Shown here in pieces: positions 1 through 9,377 of a DNA stretch of 64,000 nt. Within the stretch, counting starts at the first letter, position 1, and every line of letters begins with the position of its first letter. This DNA comes from Paracoccus everestensis. GTDB lineage: Bacteria > Pseudomonadota > Alphaproteobacteria > Rhodobacterales > Rhodobacteraceae. A model generated the notes under the pieces. That model worked only from the letters and a program-made list of their open reading frames with translations, was not told the origin of the DNA and did no database searches. The stretch covers positions 1,412,501 to 1,476,500 of the forward strand of contig NZ_CP090836.1 in NCBI RefSeq assembly GCF_021491915.1, given 5' to 3'. The translations under genes and the position numbers were made by a program.

Positions 1-162
1 CAGCAGGACATGCCCGCGCCGACAGCCATAGCGCACACCAATCGCCGTCGGGCTCAGACCGATGGCGCCGCGACGGCTCATCTCTCGCAGATCTCCTGAT
101 CCGTCGTGCGACGGCCGCCTGGTCGGTGCGCCGGGAGGTGGAGGGAAACGTGGAGGTGTCGA
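1..162 (-). pseudogene. IS3-family orfB fragment (same element as 43288-44608)
   Basis: The reverse complement of this stretch matches 43755-43916 almost base for base, with only a few substitutions, so it is a second, truncated copy of the degenerate IS3 element found there. It encodes the region just before the DDE core of an orfB transposase. It runs off the left edge of the window and stops where the intact IS3 copy begins at 166. It carries a copy of the small hairpin repeat described at 39-81. Confidence 0.8.
39..81 (-). repeat. Hairpin insertion element, copy 1
   Basis: Forty-three bases read on the minus strand. It has the conserved core (here GCCATCGGTCTGAG) between outer arms GCCGTCG and CGACGGC, which pair perfectly. 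It sits inside the transposase fragment between the segments that would normally encode the residues ICE and VRYGYRR. Confidence 0.7.
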
Positions 163-235
163 TCGGGTAATCCTCCCCATGGTTAAAGGGATGCGGAAGT
201 AGAATTTTCTCGGCAAGTTGGACGAGGAGATTCAG

Positions 236-499
236 ATGAAGAAAACCCGTTTCACCGAGGCCCAGATCATGGGCGTGCTGCGTCAGGCCGAGGGTGGTTT
301 GCCTGTGCCTGAACTGTGTCGCGAGCATGGGATCAGCAGCGCGACGTTTTACAAATGGCGTGCCAGGTATGGCGGCATGGATGCATCCATGATGGGCCAG
401 ATGAAGTTACTGGAGGACGAAAACCGGCGGCTGAAGCGCATGTTTGCCGATCTGAGCATGCAAGCCGATCTGCTCCGGGAGGCGCTTGGAAAAAAGTGA
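236..499 (+). CDS. IS3 orfA, DNA-binding transposase subunit
   Basis: An 87-residue protein beginning MKKTRFTEAQIMGVLRQAE. It has the IS3/IS911 helix-turn-helix (VPELCREHGISSATFYKWRARYGG) followed by a leucine-rich coiled coil (MKLLEDENRRLKRMFADL) used for multimerisation. I chose ATG 236 because GAGGAG lies just upstream at about 223-228 and the family starts at this motif. The gene ends in a run of six A followed by G (490-496), a typical -1 slippery site for making the OrfAB fusion transposase. Confidence 0.88.
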   Translation: MKKTRFTEAQIMGVLRQAEGGLPVPELCREHGISSATFYKWRARYGGMDASMMGQMKLLEDENRRLKRMFADLSMQADLLREALGKK

Positions 500-1361
500 C
501 GCGGCCAGCTCAGCGTCGCGAGCTGGCCGCAAAGGCTGTGGCGACGAAGGGGATCAGCATTGCGCTGGCTTGCCGGGCATTCGGCGTCAGCGAGACCTGT
601 TTCCGCTACAGCCCGAAGCGCGACAACGAGAACGAGCAGATCGCCGACCTGCTCATTGGGCTAACCAAGACCAGGAAGACTTGGGGCTTTGGCTTGTGTT
701 TCCTGTATCTGCGCAACGTCCAGGGCCATGGTTGGAACCACAAACGCGTCTACCGGATCTATCGTGAGCTGGAACTGAACCTGAGGAGTGAGCCATGGAA
801 CGCCACTGGTCCGAGTGACCATGGCGAACGCCTCGCAAGCGGCTGAAGCGGGAGAAGTCCGAGGAACTGGCTGTGCCGGAAGCTCCCAACGCGGTCTGGT
901 CCATGGACTTCATGGCAGATCGCCTTGGGGACGGGCGAGCCTTCCGTCTTCTGAACGTCCTGGACGACTTCAACCGCGAGGGCCTGGGCATCGAGGTGGA
1001 CTTCTCGCTGCCGGCCGAGCGCGTCGTCCGGACCCTGAACCAAATCATCGAATGGCGGGGAGCACCAAAGGCGATCAGGGTTGATAACGGCCCGGAATAT
1101 ATCAGTGGCCGTCTGATGGAATGGGCCGAGGACAAGGGCATTACCCTGACCTATATCCAGCCCGGAAAGCCGCAGCAGAACGCTTACGTCGAGCGCTACA
1201 ACCGGACAGTCCGGCACGAATGGCTGGACCTATACATCTTTGAAACCATCGAGGAGGTGCAGAACATCGCCACCGAGTGGCTCTGGACCTACAACAACGA
1301 ACGCCCCAACATGGGCATCGGCGGGATCACCCCTGCCATGAAGCTGAGAATGGCCGCGTGA
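490..1361 (+). pseudogene. IS3 orfB, DDE transposase, interrupted by a hairpin insertion
   Basis: In the -1 frame after the slippery site the protein reads KKVTRPAQRRELAAKAV and continues normally to NLR near 786. The frame is then broken, and the protein resumes in a third frame at about 828 ([20 protein letters not shown]) through the catalytic core. The DDE residues are visible as WSMDF, VDNGPEY and NAYVERYN. The break coincides with the 43-bp hairpin at 788-830. The copy at 61305-62176 has the same break, so the element seems to have multiplied after the insertion, either with help in trans or by a second recoding event. Confidence 0.85.
788..830 (+). repeat. Hairpin insertion element, copy 2
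   Basis: It begins GTGAG and ends CGAACG, with outer arms GCCATGG (792-798) and CCATGGC (819-825) and core GCCACTGGTCCGAG (802-815). A short inner stem CACT/AGTG flanks the loop GGTCCG. It lies exactly where the orfB frame is lost. Compared with the usual family sequence (leucine-arginine, then KPRKRL) it seems to replace about five bases of the gene; that comparison is from memory. Confidence 0.75.
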
Positions 1362-1725
1362 ATTCTACGTCTGCGCCCCGTTAAAACGGGGAGGATTACC
1401 GGACAATCTATGCATCGTAAGACAATGTAGCCAGCAGATGACGCAGCTCGGTTGAGACGGGCTACTGTTGAGCCAATGAAGCGTGAACGCTTTTGTTAAG
1501 GCCAAAACCCACAGGGATAGCAATGTGGTCGCGGCAAAATAGGCTCCGCGACACCCAGCGAACCTGCAAACCCCGATTTTCTGCCCGGAACTGGAAGTTT
1601 TGCGCGACAAAGCCCACCGCATACGAAAGGGGCCGGAAAGACCCAAAAGAGGGCGGATGTTTATGAGGAGCAACCGGTGTGCAAGATGTTCTACTGGAGC
1701 AGCCTTTGGAGGTGGACCGTGCCGA

Positions 1726-1893
1726 ATGCTGACTGCGCTGCCCAGCCCAATCCATCTGAAGCGGCCCCAGCGCCAGCGTCACCTCATGGCTCTGTCGCGC
1801 CTTCAGGAGCCCTTCGAGGATCTCGGGCGCGAGCAGTGTAAGGCGCAGGACGAGGATCATGTAGGAGAACTCGATCTCTTCACTTTCGGCTAG
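1726..1893 (-). pseudogene. Serine recombinase C-terminal remnant
   Basis: The minus strand reads YMILVLRLTLLAPEILEGLL followed by RQSHEVTLALGPLQMDWAGQR. This resembles the C-terminal tail of large serine recombinases, where LTLLAPDIVEAIL...RQP...L....FPVEWAAQR is common. No start, catalytic domain or clean ending is present. The rest of 1401-2000 shows no gene I can support. Confidence 0.5.
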
Positions 1894-2003
1894 TTCGCGA
1901 TCACTGCAAGGTGAAAACGCTGTGACCGCAAGACCTGTGTGTGCTAGTATTGCAACAGGTCCCGGCGCAAGGGGCGCCCCGGTTTCCTGGGAGGATGCGA
2001 ACG

Positions 2004-2594
2004 ATGAAAGCCAAGACATGGGTGCTTGCCGCGCTGCTCTGCGGCTTGACTGCCGTTCCCGGGGCCGCGGCAACGCTGACCTTCGTAACGAGCCTTAAGG
2101 GGTCAAGTGAGGCGCCGCCAAACGACTCGCCTGCAACGGGTTCAGGCAAGGTGACGATTGATACGGTCGCCGCGACTATGGCGGTCGCATTCGAGTTTGA
2201 CGGACTGGTCGGTACGCTAATCGCCGCGCATATCCACGGTCCGACTGCGGAGCCGCGTACGGGGACCGCGGGGGTGATGACGCAGATTCCGACCTTTCCG
2301 GGCACTCCGTTGGGGGTGACGAGCGGCAGCTACAGCAACATCTTTGACATGACTGATATCGCGAGCTACAACCCAGCCTTCCTGTCAGCGCAGGGTGGTT
2401 CAGCGCTATCGGGCTTCGATGCGCTGATCGCGTCCATCACCGGCGGTAGAGCCTATCTCAACCTCCATTCGACCGAATATCCGGGCGGCGAGATTCGCGG
2501 CTTCTTGGCGCCAGTCCCGCTGCCGGGGGCAGTCTGGCTGATGCTGGCGGGCGTCGCGGCGCTTGTAGCGGCGGGGCGGCGGAAGATGGGTTGA
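2004..2594 (+). CDS. Secreted CHRD-domain protein with VPLPA-type sorting tail
   Basis: A 196-residue protein with a signal peptide (about residues 1-22, MKAKTWVLAALLCGLTAVPG). The body resembles the CHRD fold: an AHIHGP motif in the middle and NLHSTEYPGGEIRG near the end, as in chordin-like bacterial proteins of unknown function. The C-terminus, VPLPGAVWLMLAGVAALVA followed by AGRRK, is a sorting tail: short VPLPG motif, membrane helix, basic end. This kind is common in Rhodobacteraceae and is thought to be cut by an exosortase-like enzyme. ATG 2004 was chosen over 1995 because GGGAGG at 1989-1994 is correctly spaced only for 2004. The protein is probably exported and surface-associated; its function is unknown. 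Confidence 0.8.
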   Translation: MKAKTWVLAALLCGLTAVPGAAATLTFVTSLKGSSEAPPNDSPATGSGKVTIDTVAATMAVAFEFDGLVGTLIAAHIHGPTAEPRTGTAGVMTQIPTFPGTPLGVTSGSYSNIFDMTDIASYNPAFLSAQGGSALSGFDALIASITGGRAYLNLHSTEYPGGEIRGFLAPVPLPGAVWLMLAGVAALVAAGRRKMG

Positions 2595-3232
2595 GAACTG
2601 CCGAACTGGGAGGATGGCCTATAGCGTCCAGTTCGATACACCACCTTCTTGGCGACCATGCTGCCGGTTCTCTTCAGCTTACCGCAGGCGACAGCGCCGT
2701 TCGGGATCTAAAGAGCATGCTTTTTCTTCCGGGCAAGCAGCGATGGGTGAAAACCCGCGAAAGGGCCAGATGCCTGCCGTCGTGGCGAACCTCAAGCCAA
2801 AGGGGTCCGCAACCCGATCAAGGGCCAACCGACACCTGCCTATATCGCGTTCCGCACTGACCTTCATTCGGATCAGACCTGCTGCGCGGCTCGGACGAAG
2901 ATACCGACGGACAAGGTCCAGCCCACAGGAAGCCGATGTGTGTCCTGGCATCGAAGCCGGGCAGTGTCTGAGCGAGATGGGCACGTGTGAGATCCAGCGT
3001 GTCCACAGGCGGGGTCCATATGTAGCCTGTGTCGGTACTCCATGAACGAGCAGCTTCATGATGACACCCACACCTTCCGAGACCCGAGGCCAGATCGTAT
3101 GTTTAAAACATACTACATGCCCGTTTAGTCGCCGGCGCCACCGGCCTCGCAACTGCCTTGCGGGTACCCGCCGGTCCTCAACTGTCAGCTCTTCGCGGCT
3201 TTGTGGATCGGAGCCGCGCGTGGTAGTGTTGC
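2595..3232. other. Gene-free stretch
   Basis: About 640 bases in which only short overlapping frames occur on both strands. None has a recognisable domain, start signal or family resemblance. It may be a decayed gene or IS remnant, but nothing in it supports a specific call. Confidence 0.4.
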
Positions 3233-5005
3233 ATGCGACCGCGTCAGAATGGCGCGCATTTGGGTGGTACAGTTATGGTTCAGCCTGCGCGAGAACCGCA
3301 GCACCAGCCTGCTGCTGATGCTCCGTCTGGCAACATGCTGCCCTACGATCCTGAAGAATGGAAACACCGGGTAGCGGCTGCCCGCGCCCAGCGAGAGGAA
3401 GTGCTGCGGCAGCGTGCGGCAGAGCAGCAGCAGGCGTCCGAACGCCGAAGTGTCGGGCCTTCTGAACGCGCGGACCTGCCTATCATGGTACCGGCGCCAA
3501 GCGTGCCAGCACTCATAAGCGCTGTGAAAAACGAGCAGCCTGAAGCCGCAGGCGCCATACCCTATTCCTTCGGTCCGCGTCAGGTTCTCGCGGCCTTGGC
3601 GCAGATAAGGAGAAAGACCCCCTTTGGCGGTCGTGTGCCTCCGATGCTGTTGGGGCTGGTGATTGGCGGCTTGGCAGGCGCCTTCCTTGTCAGCCTTGGC
3701 GCAACCCGCCCCAGCGGCATCGATCCTCAGAGCGAGAGTGCCCCGCCGGTTTCCTCGGCTGGTCCTTTCGTGGATGCTGCGCCTTCCTATGCGACACCGG
3801 TCAGGGCGCCACCTTTGACGACATGGTCCTCGGGCCTAGGCGTTGTACCGTCTGCCGATGCACAAGAGACTGCCTTTTCATCACCTGATGTGTTGTCTGC
3901 CCCGTCATCTCGTGGACTGGAGCTGCCTGCCTTAGCGAAAGCGGCTGCTGCCCCCAGCATGCCAGCGATTGCTGCACTTCCTATCGCTTCCGAACAGCCC
4001 GGCTCCGGGACGAGCCCCGAGATGGCCGCAGTGGCACTCGGCTTGGCCTTCCGGGAGGCAAAGCAAGTTCCCTTTGTGTCACCGCCGCAGCTTGTCCGTC
4101 CCCCGGTGCCGGCGTCGGATGCCAGCGCTCAGCTGCTGTTGTCGAACGGGGAAAAGCCACCCATGCGCTTGGCCATGTATGTCCCGGAGCGTCTTGCGGG
4201 CGAGCGGCGAAACCAGACGATGGTGCAGCTCTCGGAAATAGGATGGTCGCCCGAGGAAGCATCGACACCCTTCACGATCGGTGAGACGCATGTCCGGTAT
4301 TATCACCCGCAGGATCGGGCGGCAGCCGAAGAACTGGCAGCTTCGCTGAACACTGAGGCGCGGGACTTCGTTAGCTTTACGCCGTCTCCGAAGGAGGGCT
4401 ACCTGGAACTGTGGCTGGGCGGCCAAGGAGCGCCTCCAAAGCCCAAGGCTGTCGCCACGCGCAGAGAAGTCGAAGCCCCGAGCCGGGCGAATGGGGCAGG
4501 GCGCGGCAGCAAGGTGCCACAAACGACCTCTGGTGCCCGCAGACGGGCGGCCCCAGGCGGAGGAGACAACGAATGGGTGCGAACCTCGAGCAGCCGCAAT
4601 CTGGCTGGCGTCAGGAATAGCACCGGAGGCAACAGCGGGAGCCGCAATGGAGGCGGTGGCGAGGGTAGGGCTGGCGATCATGGAGGCAGTGGCGGCGGCA
4701 GCAGCAACGGCGGCAGTGGCAGCGCGGGCGGCGGCGGCAGTAACGGGAACAGTGGCGGCGACATTGGCGGCAGCGGGAACGGCGGAGGCAACGGCAACGG
4801 TGGTGGAAACGGCAATGGTGGTGGAAACGGTGGTGGAAACGGAAACGGCGGTGGTAATGGCAACGGCGGGGGCAATGGGAACGGTGGTGGAAACGGAAAC
4901 GGCGGCGGCGGCAATGGGAACGGTGGCGGGAACGGTGGCGGTGGCAAGGGTGGCGGAAACGGTGGTGGTGGCGGAAACGGCGGCGGCAAAGGTGGCCGAG
5001 ACTAA
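3233..5005 (+). CDS. Single-pass membrane protein with glycine-rich tail
   Basis: 590 residues if started at ATG 3233; ATG 3275 (MVQPAREP) is also possible, and neither has a strong ribosome site. The order is: a charged, glutamine-rich cytoplasmic part (about 40-75), one membrane helix (about 136-157, PPMLLGLVIGGLAGAFLVSL), a proline/alanine-rich linker, and a small folded domain (about 350-400). The domain contains HVRYYHPQDRAAAEELAASL and a WLGG ending. From about residue 462 to the end there is a repetitive Gly-Asn tail. The small domain resembles the C-terminus of the protein at 15409-15963 (IRYFHAADRE...RRGTIEIWLP), so the two are distant paralogues. The fold may be LytR-C-like; that is inference. 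The gene is real by its length and consistent composition, but its function is unknown. Confidence 0.65.
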   Translation: MRPRQNGAHLGGTVMVQPAREPQHQPAADAPSGNMLPYDPEEWKHRVAAARAQREEVLRQRAAEQQQASERRSVGPSERADLPIMVPAPSVPALISAVKNEQPEAAGAIPYSFGPRQVLAALAQIRRKTPFGGRVPPMLLGLVIGGLAGAFLVSLGATRPSGIDPQSESAPPVSSAGPFVDAAPSYATPVRAPPLTTWSSGLGVVPSADAQETAFSSPDVLSAPSSRGLELPALAKAAAAPSMPAIAALPIASEQPGSGTSPEMAAVALGLAFREAKQVPFVSPPQLVRPPVPASDASAQLLLSNGEKPPMRLAMYVPERLAGERRNQTMVQLSEIGWSPEEASTPFTIGETHVRYYHPQDRAAAEELAASLNTEARDFVSFTPSPKEGYLELWLGGQGAPPKPKAVATRREVEAPSRANGAGRGSKVPQTTSGARRRAAPGGGDNEWVRTSSSRNLAGVRNSTGGNSGSRNGGGGEGRAGDHGGSGGGSSNGGSGSAGGGGSNGNSGGDIGGSGNGGGNGNGGGNGNGGGNGGGNGNGGGNGNGGGNGNGGGNGNGGGGNGNGGGNGGGGKGGGNGGGGGNGGGKGGRD

Positions 5006-5312
5006 ACCCAAAACTCGCACCGTCCAAACCTCCTTCTTGTAGGCGGCCCTGACCTAGCTGGACTCGGTAACCTGACGCACCTTGCACACGAGGCTTCGGG
5101 GTCGTGCGGGCAGACACGGGCCATGCGCGTGAACGATCTCTCCATGATCCGCCAGACCGGGCAGGAGGCCTACCTTGCCTTCGGCAAGCGCTGGCCATCC
5201 GAGCGTTCCTGGGTGGTTAGCCGATGCGACTTTCAGGTGCCGTATCGATGAGAGTGTCCGACCTTCTGTGTATCGGTGATCTGGTCCATGCTTCCTAAGA
5301 GGAGCATGGACG

Positions 5313-5983
5313 ATGACGATTTCGAACGAGTTGCTGAAGGGCTGCAAGCGGCCTGATGATCTGCTTGGCGAGGCCGGGCTGATGAAAGAACTGAAGATCC
5401 GGCTGATGGAAGGGATGCTCGGGGCCGAACTGACCGCGCATCTGGCTATGAGGCCGGTGCCGAGGCACCGCAGGAACAGTCCAACTGCCGCAACGGGATT
5501 TCAACCAAACGCGTGAAGGGTTCGGATGGCGAAGTGCCCCTGTCCGTTCCGCGCGACCGGGACGGCAGTTTCGAGCCAGAGCTGGTGAAGAAGGCCAAGC
5601 CCGGATCGACGGGGTGGATAACAAGATCATCGGTCTTTACGCCACAGGCCTGTCAGTGCGCGACATCCAGGCCCATCTTGAGGACCTTTACGGTCTTCGG
5701 GTCTCGCCGGACTTGATCAGCCGTGTGACGGATGCTGTTTTGGACGAGGTCCGTGAATGGCAGCACCGGGCGCTGGACCGGATGTATCCGATCGTTATCT
5801 TCGACGCGCTGAGGGTCAAGATCCGCGATGCTGACAGCCGGATGGGCAAGAACAAGGCCGTTTACATCGCCTTGGGCGACACCTGTGACGAGGAGCGCGA
5901 GGTCCTCGGCTCTGGATCGCCGACAACGAAGGCGCCAAGTTCTGGCTGTCGGTGATGAACGAACTGCGCAAAAGAGGCGTCCA
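5313..5983 (+). pseudogene. IS256-family transposase, frameshifted and truncated
   Basis: Successive frames spell the N-terminal half of an IS256 transposase: [20 protein letters not shown], then [19 protein letters not shown], then [20 protein letters not shown] and [19 protein letters not shown], then [14 protein letters not shown]. At least three frameshifts separate these pieces. The sequence stops at about 5983, where the IS30 element begins, so the catalytic C-terminal half is lost. The 5006-5312 stretch upstream contains the probable IS256 left end near 5250 but no gene. Confidence 0.85.
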
Positions 5984-5984
5984 A

Positions 5985-7443
5985 GGCGGATTCAACCGGT
6001 CGTCGCAACACCCTGAACTTGGAGGTGTAGGTGACGACAGGAAGCCGAAAATCCGAACGATCCACGCGGCGCAAATTGTCCTCGCCAGGACGGTCGCCCA
6101 TCTGGCAGCGTGAGCATCTGTGTCAGTTCTGGCGGGGGATTGCGGCAGGTCTCTCAAGTGAAGAGGCCGGTGTCGAAGCCGGTGTTTCTGCTCCTGTCGG
6201 AAGCCGCTGATTTCGGAGTTCTGGCGGAATGCCTCCCACACATCTGGCCCCATCTTCACCGCAGCCGAAAAGCCGCAATCTTTCCTTTGCTGAGCGTGAG
6301 GAAATAGTCTTGGAATGTGCTCGGATGACCGGGGTGCGCGCCATCGCTCGCAAGCTGGGGCGTTCGCCCAGCACGATCTCGAGGGAGATCAGGCGTAACT
6401 CCGCAACCCGTGGCGAAGACTTCGACTATCGGGCTATCACCGCGCAGTGGCACGCGGACCGTGCTGCCCGACGTCCGAAAGCCAGTAAGTTGGCGAGCAA
6501 TCCTGCCCTGCGCAACTACGTACAGGACCGCCTCGCCGGCTTGATCACCACACCGCAGGGCGTCACTTTTGATGGGCCCTTCGTGGTATGGAGGAAACGG
6601 CGGGCAGTTCATCGGCAAAGCGGACTCTGGTCCGTGGCATGGATCCCGGAACAGATCGCACAACGCTTGAAGGTGGACTATCCTGAGGATCCGAATATGC
6701 GCATAAGCCATGAGGCAATCTACCAGGCACTCTACATTCAGGGACGCGGTGCCCTGAAGCAGGAGCTTTCCGCCTGCCTGCGTTCTGGCCGAGCGCTGCG
6801 TCTGCCGCGTGAACGCGCCCGGAACAGGGGCAAGTCTTTTGTCAGGCATGCATTGATGATCAGCGATTGCCCGGCCGAGGTCGGTGACAGGGCAGTGCCG
6901 GGCCACTGGGAGGGCGATCTCATTCTTGGTGTTGGCAGTTCGGCGATCGGCACCTTGGTTGAGCGAACCAGGCGCTTCACAATGTTGCTGCATCTGCCGC
7001 GGATGGAGAATCATGGAAAGGCCAAATCATTAAGAACGGCCCGGCCCTTGCCGGCCATGGCGCCGAAGCTTTTTGCGATGCAATCGCAGGCACTATCATG
7101 GAACTGCCAGCACATCTGCGCAGATCATTGACCTGGGACCAGGGCGCGGAGATGGCGCAACACGTCCAGCTCCATATCGATACCGGTCTCGACGTCTACT
7201 TCTGCGACCCGCAAAGCCCTTGGCAGCGCGGCAGCAACGAAAACACCAATGGGCTGCTGCGCCAATACTTTCCCAAGGGAACGGGTCTTAGCCGGCACGG
7301 TGCCGACGAGTTGAGCGCTGTTGCCAATGTGTTGAACACACGTCCACGCAAGACACTTGGCTGGCAAACACCGGCAGAGGCACTCGACAGGATGCTGAAA
7401 GTGGAGATGATCAAAGGTGTTGCGACAACCGGTTGAGTCTGCC
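5985..7443 (+). mobile_element. IS30-family element
   Basis: Imperfect inverted ends are visible: GGCGGATTCAACCGGTCGTC near 5985 and the complement of GGCAGACTCAACCGGTTGTC ending near 7443, both running inward to GCAACACC. The element is flanked by an IS256 fragment on the left and an IS3 fragment on the right, and no target duplication is seen. It therefore joined or later suffered a deletion of its neighbours. Confidence 0.75.
6229..7436 (+). pseudogene. IS30 transposase, one frameshift
   Basis: The first frame, from ATG 6229, carries the IS30 helix-turn-helix (NLSFAEREEIVLECARM, then GRSPSTISREIRRN). It continues through the first catalytic region GHWEGDLILG to about 7025. The frame then shifts; the rest is read one frame over (KNGPALAGHGAEA, LTWDQGAEM, QRGSNENTNGLLRQYFPKG) to a stop at 7436. 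All three DDE regions are therefore present but not in one frame. The shift lies in CCAAATCATTAAGAAC. Confidence 0.85.
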
Positions 7444-7638
7444 TTGCGAACCGCGGTCGCTATGATGAATCAGCTTGTCGGCCTTGCCCGGCGCGCTGGC
7501 AGATGGCCTGGTTCAGGGCATCGAGCACGAAACCGGTCGTCATCGAGGTTGAGACACGCCAGCCGACGATCCTTCGGGCGAAGACATCGATGACAAAGGC
7601 CACGTAAACCATGCTCTGCCAGCTTGAGACATAGGTGA

Positions 7639-9377
7639 GATACTGTCGGCGAATTCAGGCGGCGGCCAAAGCAGCAAAGCGAGTCACACGTGTGTTGGCG
7701 CGTGGCACGCCTTCAAGCCAGTTGACGACCCGTGCCACGTTCATGGCGGCGGCAATGCAGACCTGCTGGAGACTGGTCTTCGCCAGCCCGATGTAGCGGC
7801 TGCGGCGCATGCCAAAGGCACGCACGCCTTGAGAGAGTGTGCCTTCGATGCCGGCGCGTACATGGTAGTGCTCCTTCCACTCAGGGTCGTCCATGCGGGC
7901 CCGTGCGGCGTTCAGCGCCTCGTACTCGGCCTGTGGGTGGAAGTAGATGGAGCGACGTCCCTCCTTCGCTCGCGTGCAGAGTGCGCGGGTGGCGCAGGCG
8001 CCGCAATCGGTGCGGCTGAAGAGCGCGCGGATGCGCGGCCCCCCGACATCGTCGAGCCCGGGCCGCCAAGTCACCGAAGTCTTGCCTTGGGGGCAGGTGA
8101 CCTGCTCGCGCGCCCAGTCGATCACGAAGTGGCGCAGTTCATAGGCTTGCTCCGCTTCAGAGCGCCGCTTTGTGATAGCCCGCACCGGTCCTTGGAGGGT
8201 GATCCCGTGGTCGCGCCGGCTGGCCACCAGCAGGGCTGCGTCGACATAGCCGGCATCAACGAAGTGCTCGGCCGGCAGCAGTCCCTTGGCGGCCAGGCGC
8301 TCATGGATCTCGGCGGTGCAGGTCATGTCGGGCCGCATGGCCTGGTCGGTTTTGACATGGGTGACCAGATGCGCGGCCTCCGCATCACAGGTCTCGGTCA
8401 CATGCACCTTGTAGCCCGACCACTCGAGCCCGAACTTGGTGCTGTAGTGCATCTCGGGATCATAGGGCGACTGCAGTCGATCCCCGACCGGCGGCAGTTC
8501 GGCCCCGGTGCGCCAGCGCAGCCGGTCCTCGTCACGTGCGTAATGCACGCGCCAGACATGGCGCAGCGTCTGGATCATGGGGTGCGCGCGCGCCGCGGGC
8601 GGAGTGTCGGGTGCCTCGAGCGCATCGAGCAGCTGAAAGCCATCCACACCGATCTCGAGAGCAAGCGCCTCGCGCTTGGCTCGGCTCCTGGGTAGGTGGT
8701 AGTCCTCGATCCGGTGCCTGTAGCGCTCGAACCAGGCAGGCTGGGCGATCGTGCGCAGCCAGTCCGGCACGACGGCAGCGAGATCATCAAGGGCGGCGCG
8801 CATCGTCTCACCGACCAATTCCAGAAGATGCAGGTCGTGGACCGCACCCAGAACATGGGTGCTGTCGGTGCGCTGCTTGCCGCGTGCCTTGACGAGACCC
8901 CGAGCCTTGAAGTGGTCGAGCATGCGATCGAGCAGCAGATGCTCGGCTCCGCCGGCGACAAGCCGTTGGCGGAATTCGGCAAGCCCGCTGAAGTGAAAGC
9001 CGGGATCGGCCAGTTCGAGCCCGAGCGCATACTTCCAGTCGATCCGGGCGCGCACCGCATCCGCGGCTTGGCGATCGCTCAGATGCTCGAGGAACTGGAA
9101 CACCGTGACCAGCGCCAGTCGCCACGGCGCCAGAGCCGGTTGGCCGCGGGTGGGGTAGAAGGCCGCAAAGTCGGCGTCGCTGTAAAGCGCGCTGAACTCG
9201 TTACGCAGTCGCATGACAACCGTCCCCTTCGGGAAGGCGGCGTGGGCAATGCGAACGGTCTCGGCGGGGATGTCGCCGATCGCTTGTTGATGAAGGCTCA
9301 TGGCTGACCTCCCTCCTGTTTGATCCATGCAGGAGGATGGTCCCTTCTCAGACCCAAGGCAATTCGCCGACAGTATC
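7639..9377 (-). mobile_element. IS1182-family element with 7-bp target duplication
   Basis: Perfect 17-bp inverted ends GATACTGTCGGCGAATT (7639) and its complement (ending 9377) bound a 1739-bp element. TAGGTGA is repeated directly outside both ends (7632-7638 and 9378-9384). The insertion is inside the IS3 orfB remnant, whose reading frame is restored on removal. The clean ends and intact transposase suggest a recent arrival. Confidence 0.92.
7655..9301 (-). CDS. IS1182-family transposase
   Basis: A 548-residue intact transposase. It starts MSLHQQAIGDIPAETVRIA; ATG 9301 is preferred over the upstream in-frame start at 9328 because GGAGGGAGG lies immediately upstream. It carries the IS1182/IS5-like N-terminal region (YPTRGQPALAPWRLALVTVF), the catalytic Asp region (GKQRTDSTHVLGAV), a later Asp segment (HFVDAGYVDAALL) and the Cys-rich insertion DCGACATRALCTRA. 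Near the C-terminus HVRAGIEGTLSQGVRAFGMR supplies the catalytic Glu. It is probably active. Confidence 0.93.
   Translation of the reverse strand: MSLHQQAIGDIPAETVRIAHAAFPKGTVVMRLRNEFSALYSDADFAAFYPTRGQPALAPWRLALVTVFQFLEHLSDRQAADAVRARIDWKYALGLELADPGFHFSGLAEFRQRLVAGGAEHLLLDRMLDHFKARGLVKARGKQRTDSTHVLGAVHDLHLLELVGETMRAALDDLAAVVPDWLRTIAQPAWFERYRHRIEDYHLPRSRAKREALALEIGVDGFQLLDALEAPDTPPAARAHPMIQTLRHVWRVHYARDEDRLRWRTGAELPPVGDRLQSPYDPEMHYSTKFGLEWSGYKVHVTETCDAEAAHLVTHVKTDQAMRPDMTCTAEIHERLAAKGLLPAEHFVDAGYVDAALLVASRRDHGITLQGPVRAITKRRSEAEQAYELRHFVIDWAREQVTCPQGKTSVTWRPGLDDVGGPRIRALFSRTDCGACATRALCTRAKEGRRSIYFHPQAEYEALNAARARMDDPEWKEHYHVRAGIEGTLSQGVRAFGMRRSRYIGLAKTSLQQVCIAAAMNVARVVNWLEGVPRANTRVTRFAALAAA

Larger units (their letters stand above)
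166..1400 (+). mobile_element. IS3-family insertion sequence, copy 1 (1235 bp)
   Basis: The ends are inverted: GGTAATCCTCCCC at 166 and its complement ending at 1400, followed by weaker matching inwards to AGTAGAATT / CGTAGAATT. The element holds orfA and a broken orfB. A second copy with the same length and the same predicted proteins lies inverted at 61266-62500. I see no clear target duplication here. The left flank is another IS remnant and the right flank is not its continuation. Confidence 0.92.

Noticed and set aside
163..1403. Target duplication of IS3 copy 1
   Set aside because: The flanking bases do not match for any length from two to five, nor after assuming inversion against copy 2.
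2679..3152. 157-residue minus-strand frame
   Set aside because: No recognisable domain, no ribosome site, and mixed composition; likely chance or decayed sequence.
4780..4990. Short direct repeats resembling a CRISPR array
   Set aside because: They are codon repeats for Gly-Asn within one open frame, without spacers.
4079..5020. Long antisense frames (Ala/Thr/Val-rich and Pro-rich) under the glycine tail
   Set aside because: They are mirror images of the GGNGGN repeat on the other strand and have no start signals or family likeness.
5045..5246. Possible small gene before IS256
   Set aside because: Frames are short and lack start signals; nothing resembles a known protein.
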